From positions 1 through 6,397 of the forward strand of contig DAOVYA010000091.1 of the NCBI GenBank assembly GCA_030635865.1: a stretch of 6,397 bases of DNA, written 5' to 3'. Positions 1 to 6,397 of the stretch are shown piece after piece (position 1 is the stretch's first letter; every line of letters starts with the position of its first letter). The notes under the pieces are model-generated. The model saw only the letters and a list, made by a program, of their open reading frames with translations. It ran no database searches and was not told the DNA's origin. Position numbers and translations under genes: made by a program. Source of the stretch: Gammaproteobacteria bacterium. GTDB lineage: Bacteria > Pseudomonadota > Gammaproteobacteria > UBA9214.

Positions 1-78
1 ATTGCAGTGCATGACGACGCGATGTATCAGTCCTGTATGTGCGCGCAGGATTTGTTCGTTCTTGTCTGGATGAGACAT
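1..78 (-). CDS. N-terminal fragment of an unrecognised protein downstream of rnt
   Basis: An open frame starts with ATG at 78-76 on the minus strand and reads 26 codons without a stop until the window edge, so only the N-terminus is visible. It begins MSHPDKNEQILRAHTGLIHR and continues V-V-M-H-C-N. It starts 4 bp after the RNase T stop codon, and AAGGGG (complement of 90-95) upstream is a possible ribosome binding site, although its spacing is a little long. The tight spacing and shared strand suggest that it is co-transcribed with rnt. The fragment is hydrophilic, with no signal peptide and no motif I can assign. I do not recognise the family. The remainder of the gene lies outside the window. 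Confidence 0.55.
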   Translation of the reverse strand, partial: MSHPDKNEQILRAHTGLIHRVVMHCN

Positions 79-82
79 GGGT

Positions 83-748
83 TTATTGCCCCTTGTTTGC
101 GGTGATCGGTGTATCTGAACCTGACAGATTGATATGGAATTCATTCCAGCGGTTTATGATGGAACAAAACAGGTCAGCAGTACGCTCCGTGTCGTAAATG
201 GCTGAATGTGCTTTTTCATTGTTCCAGTCAAAACCGGCAGCCTGTACGGCACGCGCCAGCACGGTTTGCCCGAAGGCCAGGGCAGCCAGTGATACCGTGT
301 CGAAGGTGCTGAACGGGTGGAACGGGTTGCGCTTGATGCCGGACCGCTTGACGGCGGCATTCAGGAAAGACAGATCAAAAGATGCATTATGACCGACCAG
401 TACCGCCCGTGTGCAGCTGCTCTCCTTGATGGCCCGGCGCACGGGCTTGAAGATCAGTTCCAGTGCCTCGTGCTCCGGTATGGCCATGCGGAACGGGTTG
501 TAAGGATCGATACCCGTGAATTCGAGTGATTCCTGGTCCAGGTTTGCACCGGGAAACGGTTCGACGTGACTTGCGAAGGTGTCCTTGCGGGAGATGAAGC
601 CCTCGGCATCCATTTCCAGTGTGACGGCGGCAATTTCCAGCAGGGCATCCCGTTTGGCGTTGAAACCGGCTGTTTCTACGTCAATCACAACGGGGAGAAA
701 ACCACGGAACCGCTGCGCCATCTGCGTCTTGTCCTGAGTGTCTGTCAT
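83..748 (-). CDS. rnt: Ribonuclease T (3'-5' exoribonuclease, DEDDh family)
   Basis: RNase T is a cytoplasmic homodimeric 3'-5' exonuclease that removes the CCA-end nucleotide of tRNA during turnover and finishes the 3' ends of 5S/23S rRNA and other small stable RNAs. This 221-residue protein is close to the E. coli length (215). One exonuclease domain covers about residues 18-200. The DEDDh residues are visible: D23 and E25 in IDVETAG, D125 in GHNASFD, and H181 and D186 in [10 protein letters not shown]. The aromatic residues that stack on the substrate in E. coli are also present (F29, F77, F124, F146). All carry the same numbers as in E. coli, which supports the ATG at 748 as the start: 12 residues precede RFRGF in both. 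The ribosome binding site for this ATG is weak, and Met10 has a better one (AGGA), so a shorter form is possible. The C-terminal tail after residue 203 is unlike E. coli. I saw no clear promoter upstream. Confidence 0.97.
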   Translation of the reverse strand: MTDTQDKTQMAQRFRGFLPVVIDVETAGFNAKRDALLEIAAVTLEMDAEGFISRKDTFASHVEPFPGANLDQESLEFTGIDPYNPFRMAIPEHEALELIFKPVRRAIKESSCTRAVLVGHNASFDLSFLNAAVKRSGIKRNPFHPFSTFDTVSLAALAFGQTVLARAVQAAGFDWNNEKAHSAIYDTERTADLFCSIINRWNEFHINLSGSDTPITANKGQ

Positions 749-804
749 GTTACTAGCATACCCAATCCCCCCGATTTTGGCGATGCCGGGAAAGGTGAAG
801 GCTG

Positions 805-833
805 TTAAGGTAAATGGCTGGCAAATGTATAAA
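805..833 (+). promoter_or_regulatory. Probable sigma-70 promoter for the TraB/GumN-family gene
   Basis: TATAAA at 828-833 matches five of six bases of the -10 consensus. TTAAGG at 805-810, 17 bases upstream, is a poor -35 (three of six). Transcription would begin near 840, leaving a leader of about 36 bases before the GTG at 876. The -10 region TGTATA is itself palindromic, so it could also serve the divergent rnt gene, but I found no convincing -35 for that direction. Inferred from sequence only. Confidence 0.4.
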
Positions 834-863
834 CTATGTGAGTAACACTAAATCAGGCTGAAC

Positions 864-868
864 GAGGA
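864..868 (+). promoter_or_regulatory. Ribosome binding site that fixes a GTG start
   Basis: GAGGA lies 7 bases before the GTG at 876. The neighbouring ATG at 874 opens a different frame that stops after four codons (ATG TGC ACA AGC TGA), so GTG is the usable start. It gives a complete signal peptide. Confidence 0.65.
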
Positions 869-875
869 CTGAAAT

Positions 876-1778
876 GTGCACAAGCTGAAAGCATACCGGG
901 TACACCGTTGCGACTATACCATTGCTCTTGCACTTTTACTGTGTTTCCTGTCCTTCTCCCTTGCACAGGCCGACACCGGGAAGAGCCGGGGCCTGCTGTG
1001 GGAAATAAGTCAGCCAGGTGTTCCTGCCAGCTACCTGTTTGGCACGATTCATTCAGAAGACCCTGAAGTATTACAACTTGCCGCGCCGGTGCAGAAGGCC
1101 TTTGATGCTTCGCAGGCCGTTGTGCTCGAGGTGCTGCTTGATATGAATGCCATGATGTCATCCAGTGCGGCCATGCTGATGATGGATGGCCGGTCACTGA
1201 AGGACATCGTGGGAGAACCGTTGTTTTCAAAGGCTGCAGCTGCCATGCGGGTACGTGGCATGCCTGAGATGATGACCGAGCGTATGCAGCCGTGGGCGGT
1301 TGCGGTTACCTTGTCAATGCCTGCACCGGAAACCGGGCAGGTGCTGGATGTGGCTTTGTACCAGAGTGCCTTGCAGTCCGGGAAGCGGCTGCACGGGCTT
1401 GAGACCATCAAGGAGCAACTGGATGTGTTCACTTCCATGTCATTGGTAGACCAGGTGACGATGCTGAAGGATGCAGTAGAGCATTTCCAGGAAATGGAAT
1501 CACTTTTTGCGGAGCTGTTGTCAGCCTGGAAGCAGCGTGACCTGGCAAGGCTTGTTGCAATTAATGAGAATGCACTGGCAACTGGTGACCAGCGGTTCGT
1601 TGATGTTTTCCAGAAGCGTTTAATCGTTCAGCGCAACCACTTGATGGTGGAACGAATGCAGCCGTACCTGAAAGGGGGCAGGACATTTGTGGCGGTGGGT
1701 GCCTTGCACCTGCCGGGCGAGCAGGGCCTGTTGAACCTGCTGGAGAAGAAGGGGTATACGGTCAGGGTTGTTTACTAA
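876..1778 (+). CDS. Secreted TraB/GumN-family protein
   Basis: This 300-residue protein has a clear Sec signal peptide: a basic N-region (residues 2-14), a hydrophobic core (about 15-29) and a likely cleavage after A30-Q31-A32. There is no proper lipobox, so the mature protein of about 268 residues should be soluble in the periplasm or released. The mature part has the TraB/GumN layout (about 37-297). It has a first GX2H motif, GTIH at 56-59 after SYLF, a conserved glutamate at 85, GLET at 174-177, and a second GX2H motif, GALHLPG at 275-281, followed by GLLNLLEKKGYTV. In the wider TraB/Tiki superfamily the paired GX2H motifs are proposed metal ligands of a protease-like fold. The substrate of the bacterial secreted members is not known, and I do not infer one. 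The region around residues 88-105 is unusually rich in methionine and serine. The gene stands alone between divergent rnt and convergent pyrC. Confidence 0.88.
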   Translation: MHKLKAYRVHRCDYTIALALLLCFLSFSLAQADTGKSRGLLWEISQPGVPASYLFGTIHSEDPEVLQLAAPVQKAFDASQAVVLEVLLDMNAMMSSSAAMLMMDGRSLKDIVGEPLFSKAAAAMRVRGMPEMMTERMQPWAVAVTLSMPAPETGQVLDVALYQSALQSGKRLHGLETIKEQLDVFTSMSLVDQVTMLKDAVEHFQEMESLFAELLSAWKQRDLARLVAINENALATGDQRFVDVFQKRLIVQRNHLMVERMQPYLKGGRTFVAVGALHLPGEQGLLNLLEKKGYTVRVVY

Positions 1779-1909
1779 GGAACCTCTGATTTATACGTCA
1801 TTGCGAGGAACGAAGTGACGTGGCAATCTCGTTAAGTCCGCTGCCAGCTTCATGAGATTGCCGCGCTTTGCTCGCAATGACGAAATTTCGCTGATTTATC
1901 AGGGGCTCC
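1779..1909. repeat. MITE-like palindromic repeat with terminal inverted repeats
   Basis: A 131-bp imperfect palindrome begins at the base after the TraB-family stop codon. Outer ends: GGAACCTCTGAT (1779-1790) pairs with ATCAGGGGCTCC (1898-1909), matching at 10 of 12 positions. Inner arms: CGTCATTGCGAG (1796-1807) pairs perfectly with CTCGCAATGACG (1871-1882), and GGCAATCTC (1822-1830) with GAGATTGCC (1854-1862). A 23-base loop lies between. The left arm carries 4-5 extra bases (around GAACGAAGTGACG), and the right arm has extra bases between its inner and outer repeats. There is no reading frame of note and no obvious target-site duplication. The inner motif (GTCATTGCGAG...GGCAATCTC) is, from memory, a dispersed palindrome found in many unrelated bacterial genomes. 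Its position between convergent genes would let the RNA hairpin limit read-through, but neither side has a T-tract of an intrinsic terminator. Confidence 0.85.
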
Positions 1910-1925
1910 CTGGAGAAAGTAATTT

Positions 1926-2957
1926 TCAGGCTTTCACCCGCCAATGCAATGTCTCTCCCGCAAACATCGGCACCACCGACGAATCACCCAGCGGATAACC
2001 TTCCGGAACGGTCCAGTCGGTTTTCTCCAGGGTAATGGTTTGCGTGTTACGCGGCAGGTCGTAGAAATCAGGCCCGAAGTGGCTGGCGAACCCTTCCAGC
2101 CTGTTTAATGCCCCGGCCGTCTCAAAGGCCTGTGCATACAGTTCCAGGGCGGCGTGGGCGGTGTATATCCCGGCGCATCCGCAGGAAGATTCCTTGCGCT
2201 GTTTTGCATGCGGCGCACTGTCGGTTCCGAGGAAGAATTTTTTGTTACCGCTGGTTGCCGCTTCTACCAGTGCCTCGCGGTGTGTTTCGCGTTTCAGAAC
2301 CGGGAGGCAGTATACATGCGGCTGCAGGCCATTTCTGAACATGGCATTGCGGTTCAGCAACAGGTGGTGGGCAGTGATGGTGGCGGCAACCGTGTCTGGC
2401 GCCGAACTTACAAACTCGATCCCCTGTTTGGTGGTTACATGCTCCAGTACCACTTTCAGCTTGGGGAAGCGGGCAGTCAGCGGCTCGAGTACTGTGTCTA
2501 TAAAAACGGATTCACGGTCGAATACATCCACATCGGGGTCTGTCACTTCGGCATGTACCAGTAACGGCATGCCGGTTTCTTCCAGTGCCGCGAGTGTTGT
2601 CCAGGTGTTCGCTATGTCCGTCACCCCGGCATCAGAGTTCGTCGTGGCACCGGCAGGGTAGTATTTAAAAGCAACAACCTGTTCACTGTTCTTCGCACGG
2701 GTGACTTCCCCGGTTGTCGTGTTATCGGTCAGGTACAGGGTCATTAACGGGGTAAAATCTGTACCGGCAGGTACTGCATCGAGAATGCGCTGACGATAGG
2801 CAAGTGCCTGCCCGGTTGTCGTCACCGGCGGCTGCAGGTTTGGCATAATGATGGCGCGGGCAAACCGGTGTGCCGTGTGCGGGATGACCGCTGCCAGTGC
2901 CTCACCATCGCGGACATGCAGGTGCCAGTCGTCCGGGCGTGCCAGGGTCACCTCCAT
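1926..2957 (-). CDS. pyrC: Dihydroorotase (class II, PyrC type)
   Basis: PyrC catalyses the reversible cyclisation of N-carbamoyl-L-aspartate to L-dihydroorotate, the third step of pyrimidine synthesis, in the cytoplasm. The 343-residue protein is full length (E. coli 348) and is a single amidohydrolase TIM barrel. The binuclear zinc ligands are all present: H12 and H14 in [10 protein letters not shown], the carboxylated lysine K98 in KYYPAG, H135 in HAEV, H173 in LEHVTT, and D246 in GTDSAPH. Each lies four residues before its E. coli counterpart. The flexible-loop region that closes on substrate is near residues 103-108 (GATTNS). The ATG at 2957 is the first possible Met and overlaps the end of the aminopeptidase gene by 10 bp, so translation is probably coupled. 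GGA six bases before the ATG may be the ribosome binding site, but a stronger GGAGGTGA lies within the first codons. Transcription probably comes from the promoter ahead of the aminopeptidase. Confidence 0.97.
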   Translation of the reverse strand: MEVTLARPDDWHLHVRDGEALAAVIPHTAHRFARAIIMPNLQPPVTTTGQALAYRQRILDAVPAGTDFTPLMTLYLTDNTTTGEVTRAKNSEQVVAFKYYPAGATTNSDAGVTDIANTWTTLAALEETGMPLLVHAEVTDPDVDVFDRESVFIDTVLEPLTARFPKLKVVLEHVTTKQGIEFVSSAPDTVAATITAHHLLLNRNAMFRNGLQPHVYCLPVLKRETHREALVEAATSGNKKFFLGTDSAPHAKQRKESSCGCAGIYTAHAALELYAQAFETAGALNRLEGFASHFGPDFYDLPRNTQTITLEKTDWTVPEGYPLGDSSVVPMFAGETLHWRVKA

Positions 2958-4465
2958 GAATTTTCCATAATGGACTGTTGCAGTAACAGGTTCAGGGTAT
3001 AGCGTACACCGAAACCGGTCGTGTCGGTTGCAATGTGGCCGAGCCCACCCTTGTGCGTGCTGGCGGCCAGGTCCACGTGTACCCAGTGAATATCATCATT
3101 TACGAAGCGCTTTAAAAAGCGTGCAGCAAGAATATGGTCGGCATCGCCTTCCAGCGTGCACTGCAGGGTATCGGCTATGTCTGATTTCAGTGAATCATCA
3201 AAGTCCTTGTCCAGCGGGAAAGGCCATACCCGTTCGCCACTATCGCGTCCCGCCGTCGTCAGTGGTCCGTGCAAGGAATCCCGGTTACTGAATACACCGC
3301 TGTAGCGCGAAGACAGTGAATAGATGCAGGCGCCGGTCAAGGTTGCGTAATCGATTATGAAATGCGGTTTTGCCTTGCTCGCCAGTGCCAGCGTATCTGC
3401 CAGTACCATGCGTCCTTCGGCATCGGTGTGTTTGACCTCGATGCTGATGCCGTTGCTGGCGGTTACCACGTCATTCGGTTTGTAGGCTTTGCTGCCAATG
3501 TGGTTCTCTGCCAGTGCCAGCCAGCAATCCACCGGGTAGTTCACCTTGAGCCGTGATAATGCCAGCAGGGTGCCGAGTGCCACTGCGCTGCCCTGCATGT
3601 CTTCGTGCATGCCGTTCATGTATTTGGCCGGTTTTACATTGACGCCGCCGGTATCAAAACAGATGCCCTTGCCGACCAGGGCAAGTTTTTTTCCGCCGCG
3701 CCTCGAAGGCCGGTAGCGTAAATGAACAATGCCGGCATCATCGACCGGGCTTCCCTGGGAGACGGCGAGAAAGGCCCCGGCCTTTTTGCGTTTTAACGCC
3801 CGGGAGTCCAGGAAAGTCATCTCCCAGCCCTCTGTCTTTGCAAGCTGCGTGACAAATTTACGGTAGGCCGTCGGTGTAAGTACATTGGACGGCAGCACTG
3901 ACAACCAGCGTGCCAGGTGATTGCCCGGAATTTCCGCCTGTACCGCTGACAGATCCACGCGTTCTTCCAGGCCGTAAAAATCGATGTGCTTGAGGCTGGC
4001 TACGGGGGCCGCTTCTGATTGATAGCCGGGCATCGGGCATACCGATGCAAGGACCGCAGCGCTCGTGGCCTCGACCAGGCGTGTAGTTTCGTCTTGTCTG
4101 AATCCAGCCACCTGCACCAGCAGTGAAGCCGGGTCCCGTGTGCGAATGGTTTCGGCAAGTTTGCGTGCCAGGGTGAGCAGTTCGAATGTGCAGGTCTGCG
4201 GTGCAAGTGTCTGCAGGATGATACGGGTGCCGGTTTTGTTGGGCAGGTCCGTGACCAGCCGGGCGGCTTTTTTGTCCTGGCGCCTGAGCTGCTGGTAGCG
4301 GGTCTTGAGAACGTCACTATGCGCCAGTTGCGCCCACTGGGCCTTGCCGGGTTTTTCCGGGAGCAGGATAAGGGCGATCCGTGCGGCATCGACCTGCTTT
4401 TTCAGGGGGGCTTTTGTATGTTGATTTAGCTTGATTTTTTCAGTATGCCGGTAGGGGATTTGCAT
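2948..4465 (-). CDS. Cytosol (leucyl) aminopeptidase, peptidase family M17
   Basis: M17 enzymes are cytoplasmic hexameric dizinc or dimanganese exopeptidases that release N-terminal residues from peptides. With the start at 4465 the protein has 505 residues (E. coli PepA 503). A poorly conserved N-terminal domain (about 1-190) precedes the catalytic domain. Metal ligands and catalytic residues are K266 and D271 ([10 protein letters not shown]), K278 (VNVKPA), D289 (HEDMQG), and D348, E350 and R352 (HTDAEGR). All have exactly the spacing of PepA, offset by four. The frame stays open to an ATG at 4639, but that extension contains a TTGACA promoter and has no family-like sequence, so I prefer 4465. 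Its ribosome binding site (AGGT, 12 bases away) is weak. HTDAEGRM replaces the usual family signature NTDAEGRL, so this is probably a divergent M17 subgroup and I avoid calling it pepA. Its end overlaps pyrC by 10 bp on the same strand, suggesting an operon. Confidence 0.92.
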   Translation of the reverse strand: MQIPYRHTEKIKLNQHTKAPLKKQVDAARIALILLPEKPGKAQWAQLAHSDVLKTRYQQLRRQDKKAARLVTDLPNKTGTRIILQTLAPQTCTFELLTLARKLAETIRTRDPASLLVQVAGFRQDETTRLVEATSAAVLASVCPMPGYQSEAAPVASLKHIDFYGLEERVDLSAVQAEIPGNHLARWLSVLPSNVLTPTAYRKFVTQLAKTEGWEMTFLDSRALKRKKAGAFLAVSQGSPVDDAGIVHLRYRPSRRGGKKLALVGKGICFDTGGVNVKPAKYMNGMHEDMQGSAVALGTLLALSRLKVNYPVDCWLALAENHIGSKAYKPNDVVTASNGISIEVKHTDAEGRMVLADTLALASKAKPHFIIDYATLTGACIYSLSSRYSGVFSNRDSLHGPLTTAGRDSGERVWPFPLDKDFDDSLKSDIADTLQCTLEGDADHILAARFLKRFVNDDIHWVHVDLAASTHKGGLGHIATDTTGFGVRYTLNLLLQQSIMENSWR

Positions 4466-4539
4466 GCTTTTGTCTTGACCTGTAAACACAAAACACTGAT
4501 CATATCGCGCTTGCACGGTTTCGGGTACCGCTGTTTCCC

Positions 4540-4566
4540 TTGCATTCAGGAAGGTGGCCTTATTAT
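4540..4566 (+). promoter_or_regulatory. Possible promoter for pdhA-pdhB
   Basis: TATTAT at 4561-4566 matches five of six bases of the -10 consensus. TTGCAT at 4540-4545 is a partial -35 with a short 15-base spacer. A second option is TTGAGA at 4574-4579 with TATCCT or TTAAAT downstream, at poor spacing. Neither is strong. A promoter is needed in the 189-bp spacer because the upstream gene is divergent, but the exact site is uncertain. Confidence 0.25.
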
Positions 4567-4597
4567 CGCGTGCTTGAGACCCGTCATGGCCTGTATC

Positions 4598-4626
4598 CTT
4601 AAATCTCAACGGAGATAAAGTGTCAA
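4598..4626 (-). promoter_or_regulatory. Sigma-70-type promoter for the aminopeptidase-pyrC unit
   Basis: On the minus strand a perfect -35 TTGACA (complement of 4621-4626) is followed after 17 bases by TTTAAG (complement of 4598-4603), four of six bases of the -10 consensus. Transcription would start near 4590, giving a leader of about 125 bases before the ATG at 4465. It lies within the pdhA leader region, so the two divergent units would have overlapping control regions. Confidence 0.6.
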
Positions 4627-4654
4627 TATTCCCCCACAATGACCAGGCAGACCG

Positions 4655-5647
4655 ATGAAAGACGCTGATAAAAAACGCCTGTTACGTGAAATGCTGTTTG
4701 CGCGCCGTTTCGAGGAGCGCTGTTACGAGGCCTATGTAGAACGCAACATCGGGGGCTTCCTGCACCTCTATCCCGGTGAAGAGGCCTGTGCCTTTGGTGT
4801 ACTGGAAGCGGCGAATCCCGGTCATGACTACGTGATTACCAGTTACCGCGATCATGTGCATGCCATCAAGGCGGGCGCCGACCCAAAGAAAGTCATGGCA
4901 GAGCTGTTTTCCAAGGAGACCGGTGTCAGCAAGGGACGCGGTGGTTCCATGCACATCTTTGATGTGAAGCACCGTTTCATGGGCGGCTATGCACTGGTCG
5001 GCGGACCATTTCCACTGGCGGCCGGTATCGCAAAGGGCATCCAGATGCAGGGCGGCGATGAAATCTGTATCTGCTTTCTCGGTGACGCGGCCAATAACCA
5101 GGGCACTTTCCATGAGTCAATGAATATGGCCAAGCTCTGGAACCTGCCGGTGCTGTATGTGTGCGAAAACAATTTATATGGCATCGGTACGCGCATTGAT
5201 CGTTCCACGGCCGTCGTTGACCAGTACAAACGCGTTTCAGCCTATAACATCCCCTCGGCCAAGGAAGACGGGCAGGATGTCGACCTGGTTTACAAGGCTG
5301 CTACCAAAGCCATCAAGCATGTGCGTGCCGGTAAAGGGCCCTATTTCCTGGAACTGATGACCTACCGCTATCGCGGGCATTCCATGTCGGACTCCAATGC
5401 CTACCGCGCCAAGACCGAGGAGCGTATGTGGAGCAGGCGTGACCCGGTCATTATGTTGCGTGATCGTCTCATCGAGGCAGGCAAGTTGACACTGGATGAA
5501 TTCAAGGACATGGACACGGCAATCCTCGATGAGATTGAAGACGAGGTCATCCGTTTTGCCAGTGAGTCGCCCGAGCCGCATATCTCGGATGTAGAGAAAT
5601 ATGTATTGGGTGAAAATGACCCCTGGGTCATGGGCGGGGCGCAATAA
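4655..5647 (+). CDS. pdhA: Pyruvate dehydrogenase E1 component, alpha subunit
   Basis: With PdhB this forms the alpha2beta2 thiamine-diphosphate E1 that decarboxylates pyruvate and acetylates the lipoyl group of E2. The 330-residue protein is full length for bacterial E1-alpha. Visible features are Y64-R65 in SYRDH, GRGGSMH at 94-100, the thiamine-diphosphate motif from G143-D144 to N172-N173 (CENNLYGIGT), and the loop YRYRGHSMSD at 237-246, whose H242 corresponds to the catalytic-loop histidine of human E1. The third residue of the GDG motif is Ala (GDAANNQG), which is unusual. The ATG at 4655 is the only start option, because an in-frame stop lies at 4640-4642. AGG at 4645-4647 is a modest ribosome binding site. 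The stop overlaps the pdhB start by one base. A related two-subunit 2-oxoacid dehydrogenase, such as acetoin dehydrogenase, is possible, but the close match to pyruvate E1 sequences favours pyruvate. Confidence 0.9.
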   Translation: MKDADKKRLLREMLFARRFEERCYEAYVERNIGGFLHLYPGEEACAFGVLEAANPGHDYVITSYRDHVHAIKAGADPKKVMAELFSKETGVSKGRGGSMHIFDVKHRFMGGYALVGGPFPLAAGIAKGIQMQGGDEICICFLGDAANNQGTFHESMNMAKLWNLPVLYVCENNLYGIGTRIDRSTAVVDQYKRVSAYNIPSAKEDGQDVDLVYKAATKAIKHVRAGKGPYFLELMTYRYRGHSMSDSNAYRAKTEERMWSRRDPVIMLRDRLIEAGKLTLDEFKDMDTAILDEIEDEVIRFASESPEPHISDVEKYVLGENDPWVMGGAQ

Positions 5648-6397
5648 TGGCCGAGATCATGTTCTGGGAAGCGATTCTTCGTGCACACGATGAAGAGATG
5701 GCCAATGATCCAATGGTAATCGCCATGGGTGAGGACATCGGCGTGGTCGGCGGCACCTACAAGGCGACCACGGGACTGTACGACAAGTACGGTGAAGAAC
5801 GTGTCATCGATACACCGATCTCGGAGAATGGTTTTACCGGCCTGGGCATCGGTGCCTCCTTTCTCGGTGTGCGTCCGATTATAGAAATCATGTCGGTCAA
5901 CTTCGCCTGGCTGGCAATGGACCAGATGTTTAATACCGCTGCCAAGGTGCGTTACATGTCCGGTGGTCAGCTGGAAGCGCCGATCGTGGTCCGTTCACCC
6001 GGCGGTACTGCACACCAGTTGGGCTCGCAACACTCGGCACGCATGGAAAAGGTCTTTATGGGGATTGCCGGCTTGCGCGTGGTGACGCCTTCAAATCCGC
6101 GCCAGGCCTATGGCCTGCTGAAATCCGCGGTGCGTTGTAACGACCCGGTGTTCATCAATGAACACGAACTCATGTACAACATGAAAGGCGAGGTGCCAGA
6201 AGAGGAATATTTTCACCCGCTCGAGGGTTCCGAGGTCGCCCGTGAGGGGCGGGATGTCACTCTGTTTGGCTACAATATATCGGTGCACTGGTGTATGCAG
6301 GCCGCCGAGCTGCTCTCAAAGCATCATGGTATTGAGGCAGAAGTTGTCGATCTTTTTGCGCTGAGCCCGCTTGACCGGGAGGGTATTCGTGCTTCCG
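5647..6397 (+). CDS. pdhB: Pyruvate dehydrogenase E1 component, beta subunit (3' end outside window)
   Basis: The frame starts at ATG 5647-5649, inside the TAATG overlap with pdhA, and stays open for 250 codons to the window edge. The family is usually about 325 residues, so roughly the last quarter is missing. The pyrimidine-binding domain (about 1-185) shows GEDIG at 28-32, the TPISE segment with E60 (the glutamate that activates the cofactor aminopyrimidine), FNTAAKVRYMSGG at 95-107, and QHS at 128-130 with the active-site H129. Both positions lie one residue from those in human E1-beta (E59, H128). The C-terminal transketolase domain begins near residue 200 (GRDVTLFGYN) and is cut. A second ATG at 5659 is a possible alternative start, but the overlapping ATG fits translational coupling with pdhA. 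An E2 gene would be expected just beyond the window; this is inference. Confidence 0.93.
   Translation, partial: MAEIMFWEAILRAHDEEMANDPMVIAMGEDIGVVGGTYKATTGLYDKYGEERVIDTPISENGFTGLGIGASFLGVRPIIEIMSVNFAWLAMDQMFNTAAKVRYMSGGQLEAPIVVRSPGGTAHQLGSQHSARMEKVFMGIAGLRVVTPSNPRQAYGLLKSAVRCNDPVFINEHELMYNMKGEVPEEEYFHPLEGSEVAREGRDVTLFGYNISVHWCMQAAELLSKHHGIEAEVVDLFALSPLDREGIRAS

Noticed and set aside
876..971. Lipoprotein signal peptide (Cys23 in LLLCFLS)
   Set aside because: The residues before the Cys do not fit a lipobox, and the Cys is in the middle of the hydrophobic core. Cleavage after AQA by signal peptidase I fits better.
853..1230. A 125-codon minus-strand frame over the start of the TraB-family gene
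   Set aside because: It overlaps the signal-peptide-bearing gene on the other strand, its predicted product has no recognisable motif, and it would cross that gene's ribosome binding site.
1796..1882. The hairpin as a classical intrinsic terminator for the TraB-family gene or pyrC
   Set aside because: The stem is long and imperfect with a 23-base loop, and no T-run follows it on either strand. The repeat explanation fits better, although it may still impede transcription.
1779..1909. A CRISPR or tandem repeat unit
   Set aside because: There is one palindrome only, with no regularly spaced direct repeats or spacers in this window.
2161..2661. A 166-codon open frame antisense to pyrC
   Set aside because: It lies entirely inside a well-supported pyrC. 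Its Ser/Thr/Val-rich composition is typical of a shadow frame, and no domain is recognisable.
4546..4587. A 13-codon leader frame (MTGLKHAIIRPPS) in the predicted aminopeptidase leader, a possible attenuation peptide
   Set aside because: It would start within a few bases of the predicted transcription start with no ribosome binding site. It has no run of regulatory codons, and I see no alternative terminator/antiterminator hairpins.

Overview
This window looks like ordinary chromosomal DNA from a gammaproteobacterium with moderately high GC content. The main lineage clue is a full-length RNase T (rnt), a gene largely confined to Gammaproteobacteria. Its catalytic and substrate-stacking residues fall at the same numbers as in the E. 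coli enzyme. The species cannot be named. The alpha/beta (two-gene) form of pyruvate dehydrogenase E1, instead of the single-chain AceE of enteric bacteria, would fit a non-enteric environmental lineage; that is inference.

Layout, left to right. The start of an unrecognised small gene (1-78, minus, cut by the window edge) lies 4 bp downstream of rnt (83-748, minus). A 127-bp divergent spacer carries a likely promoter for a secreted TraB/GumN-family protein (876-1778, plus). Directly after its stop codon lies a 131-bp imperfect palindrome (1779-1909) with its own terminal inverted repeats, a MITE-like repeat between two convergent genes. Next comes a minus-strand pair: a cytosol aminopeptidase of family M17 (2948-4465), whose end overlaps the start of pyrC, dihydroorotase (1926-2957). 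A 189-bp divergent spacer (4466-4654) holds a good sigma-70-type promoter for the aminopeptidase-pyrC unit. Finally pdhA (4655-5647) and pdhB (from 5647, running off the right edge) are joined by a TAATG stop/start overlap.

How the genes relate. PyrC makes dihydroorotate for pyrimidine synthesis, the M17 enzyme recycles peptides, RNase T trims the 3' ends of tRNA and other stable RNAs, and PdhA/PdhB form the decarboxylating part of the pyruvate dehydrogenase complex. These are housekeeping functions with no single shared pathway. No gene-free stretch exceeds 300 bases. I found no tRNA, rRNA, CRISPR array, transposase or defence system, and no evidence for a new multi-gene system. The items most worth a second look are the palindromic repeat, a Gly-to-Ala change in the thiamine diphosphate motif of PdhA, and the start-site correction for the aminopeptidase.
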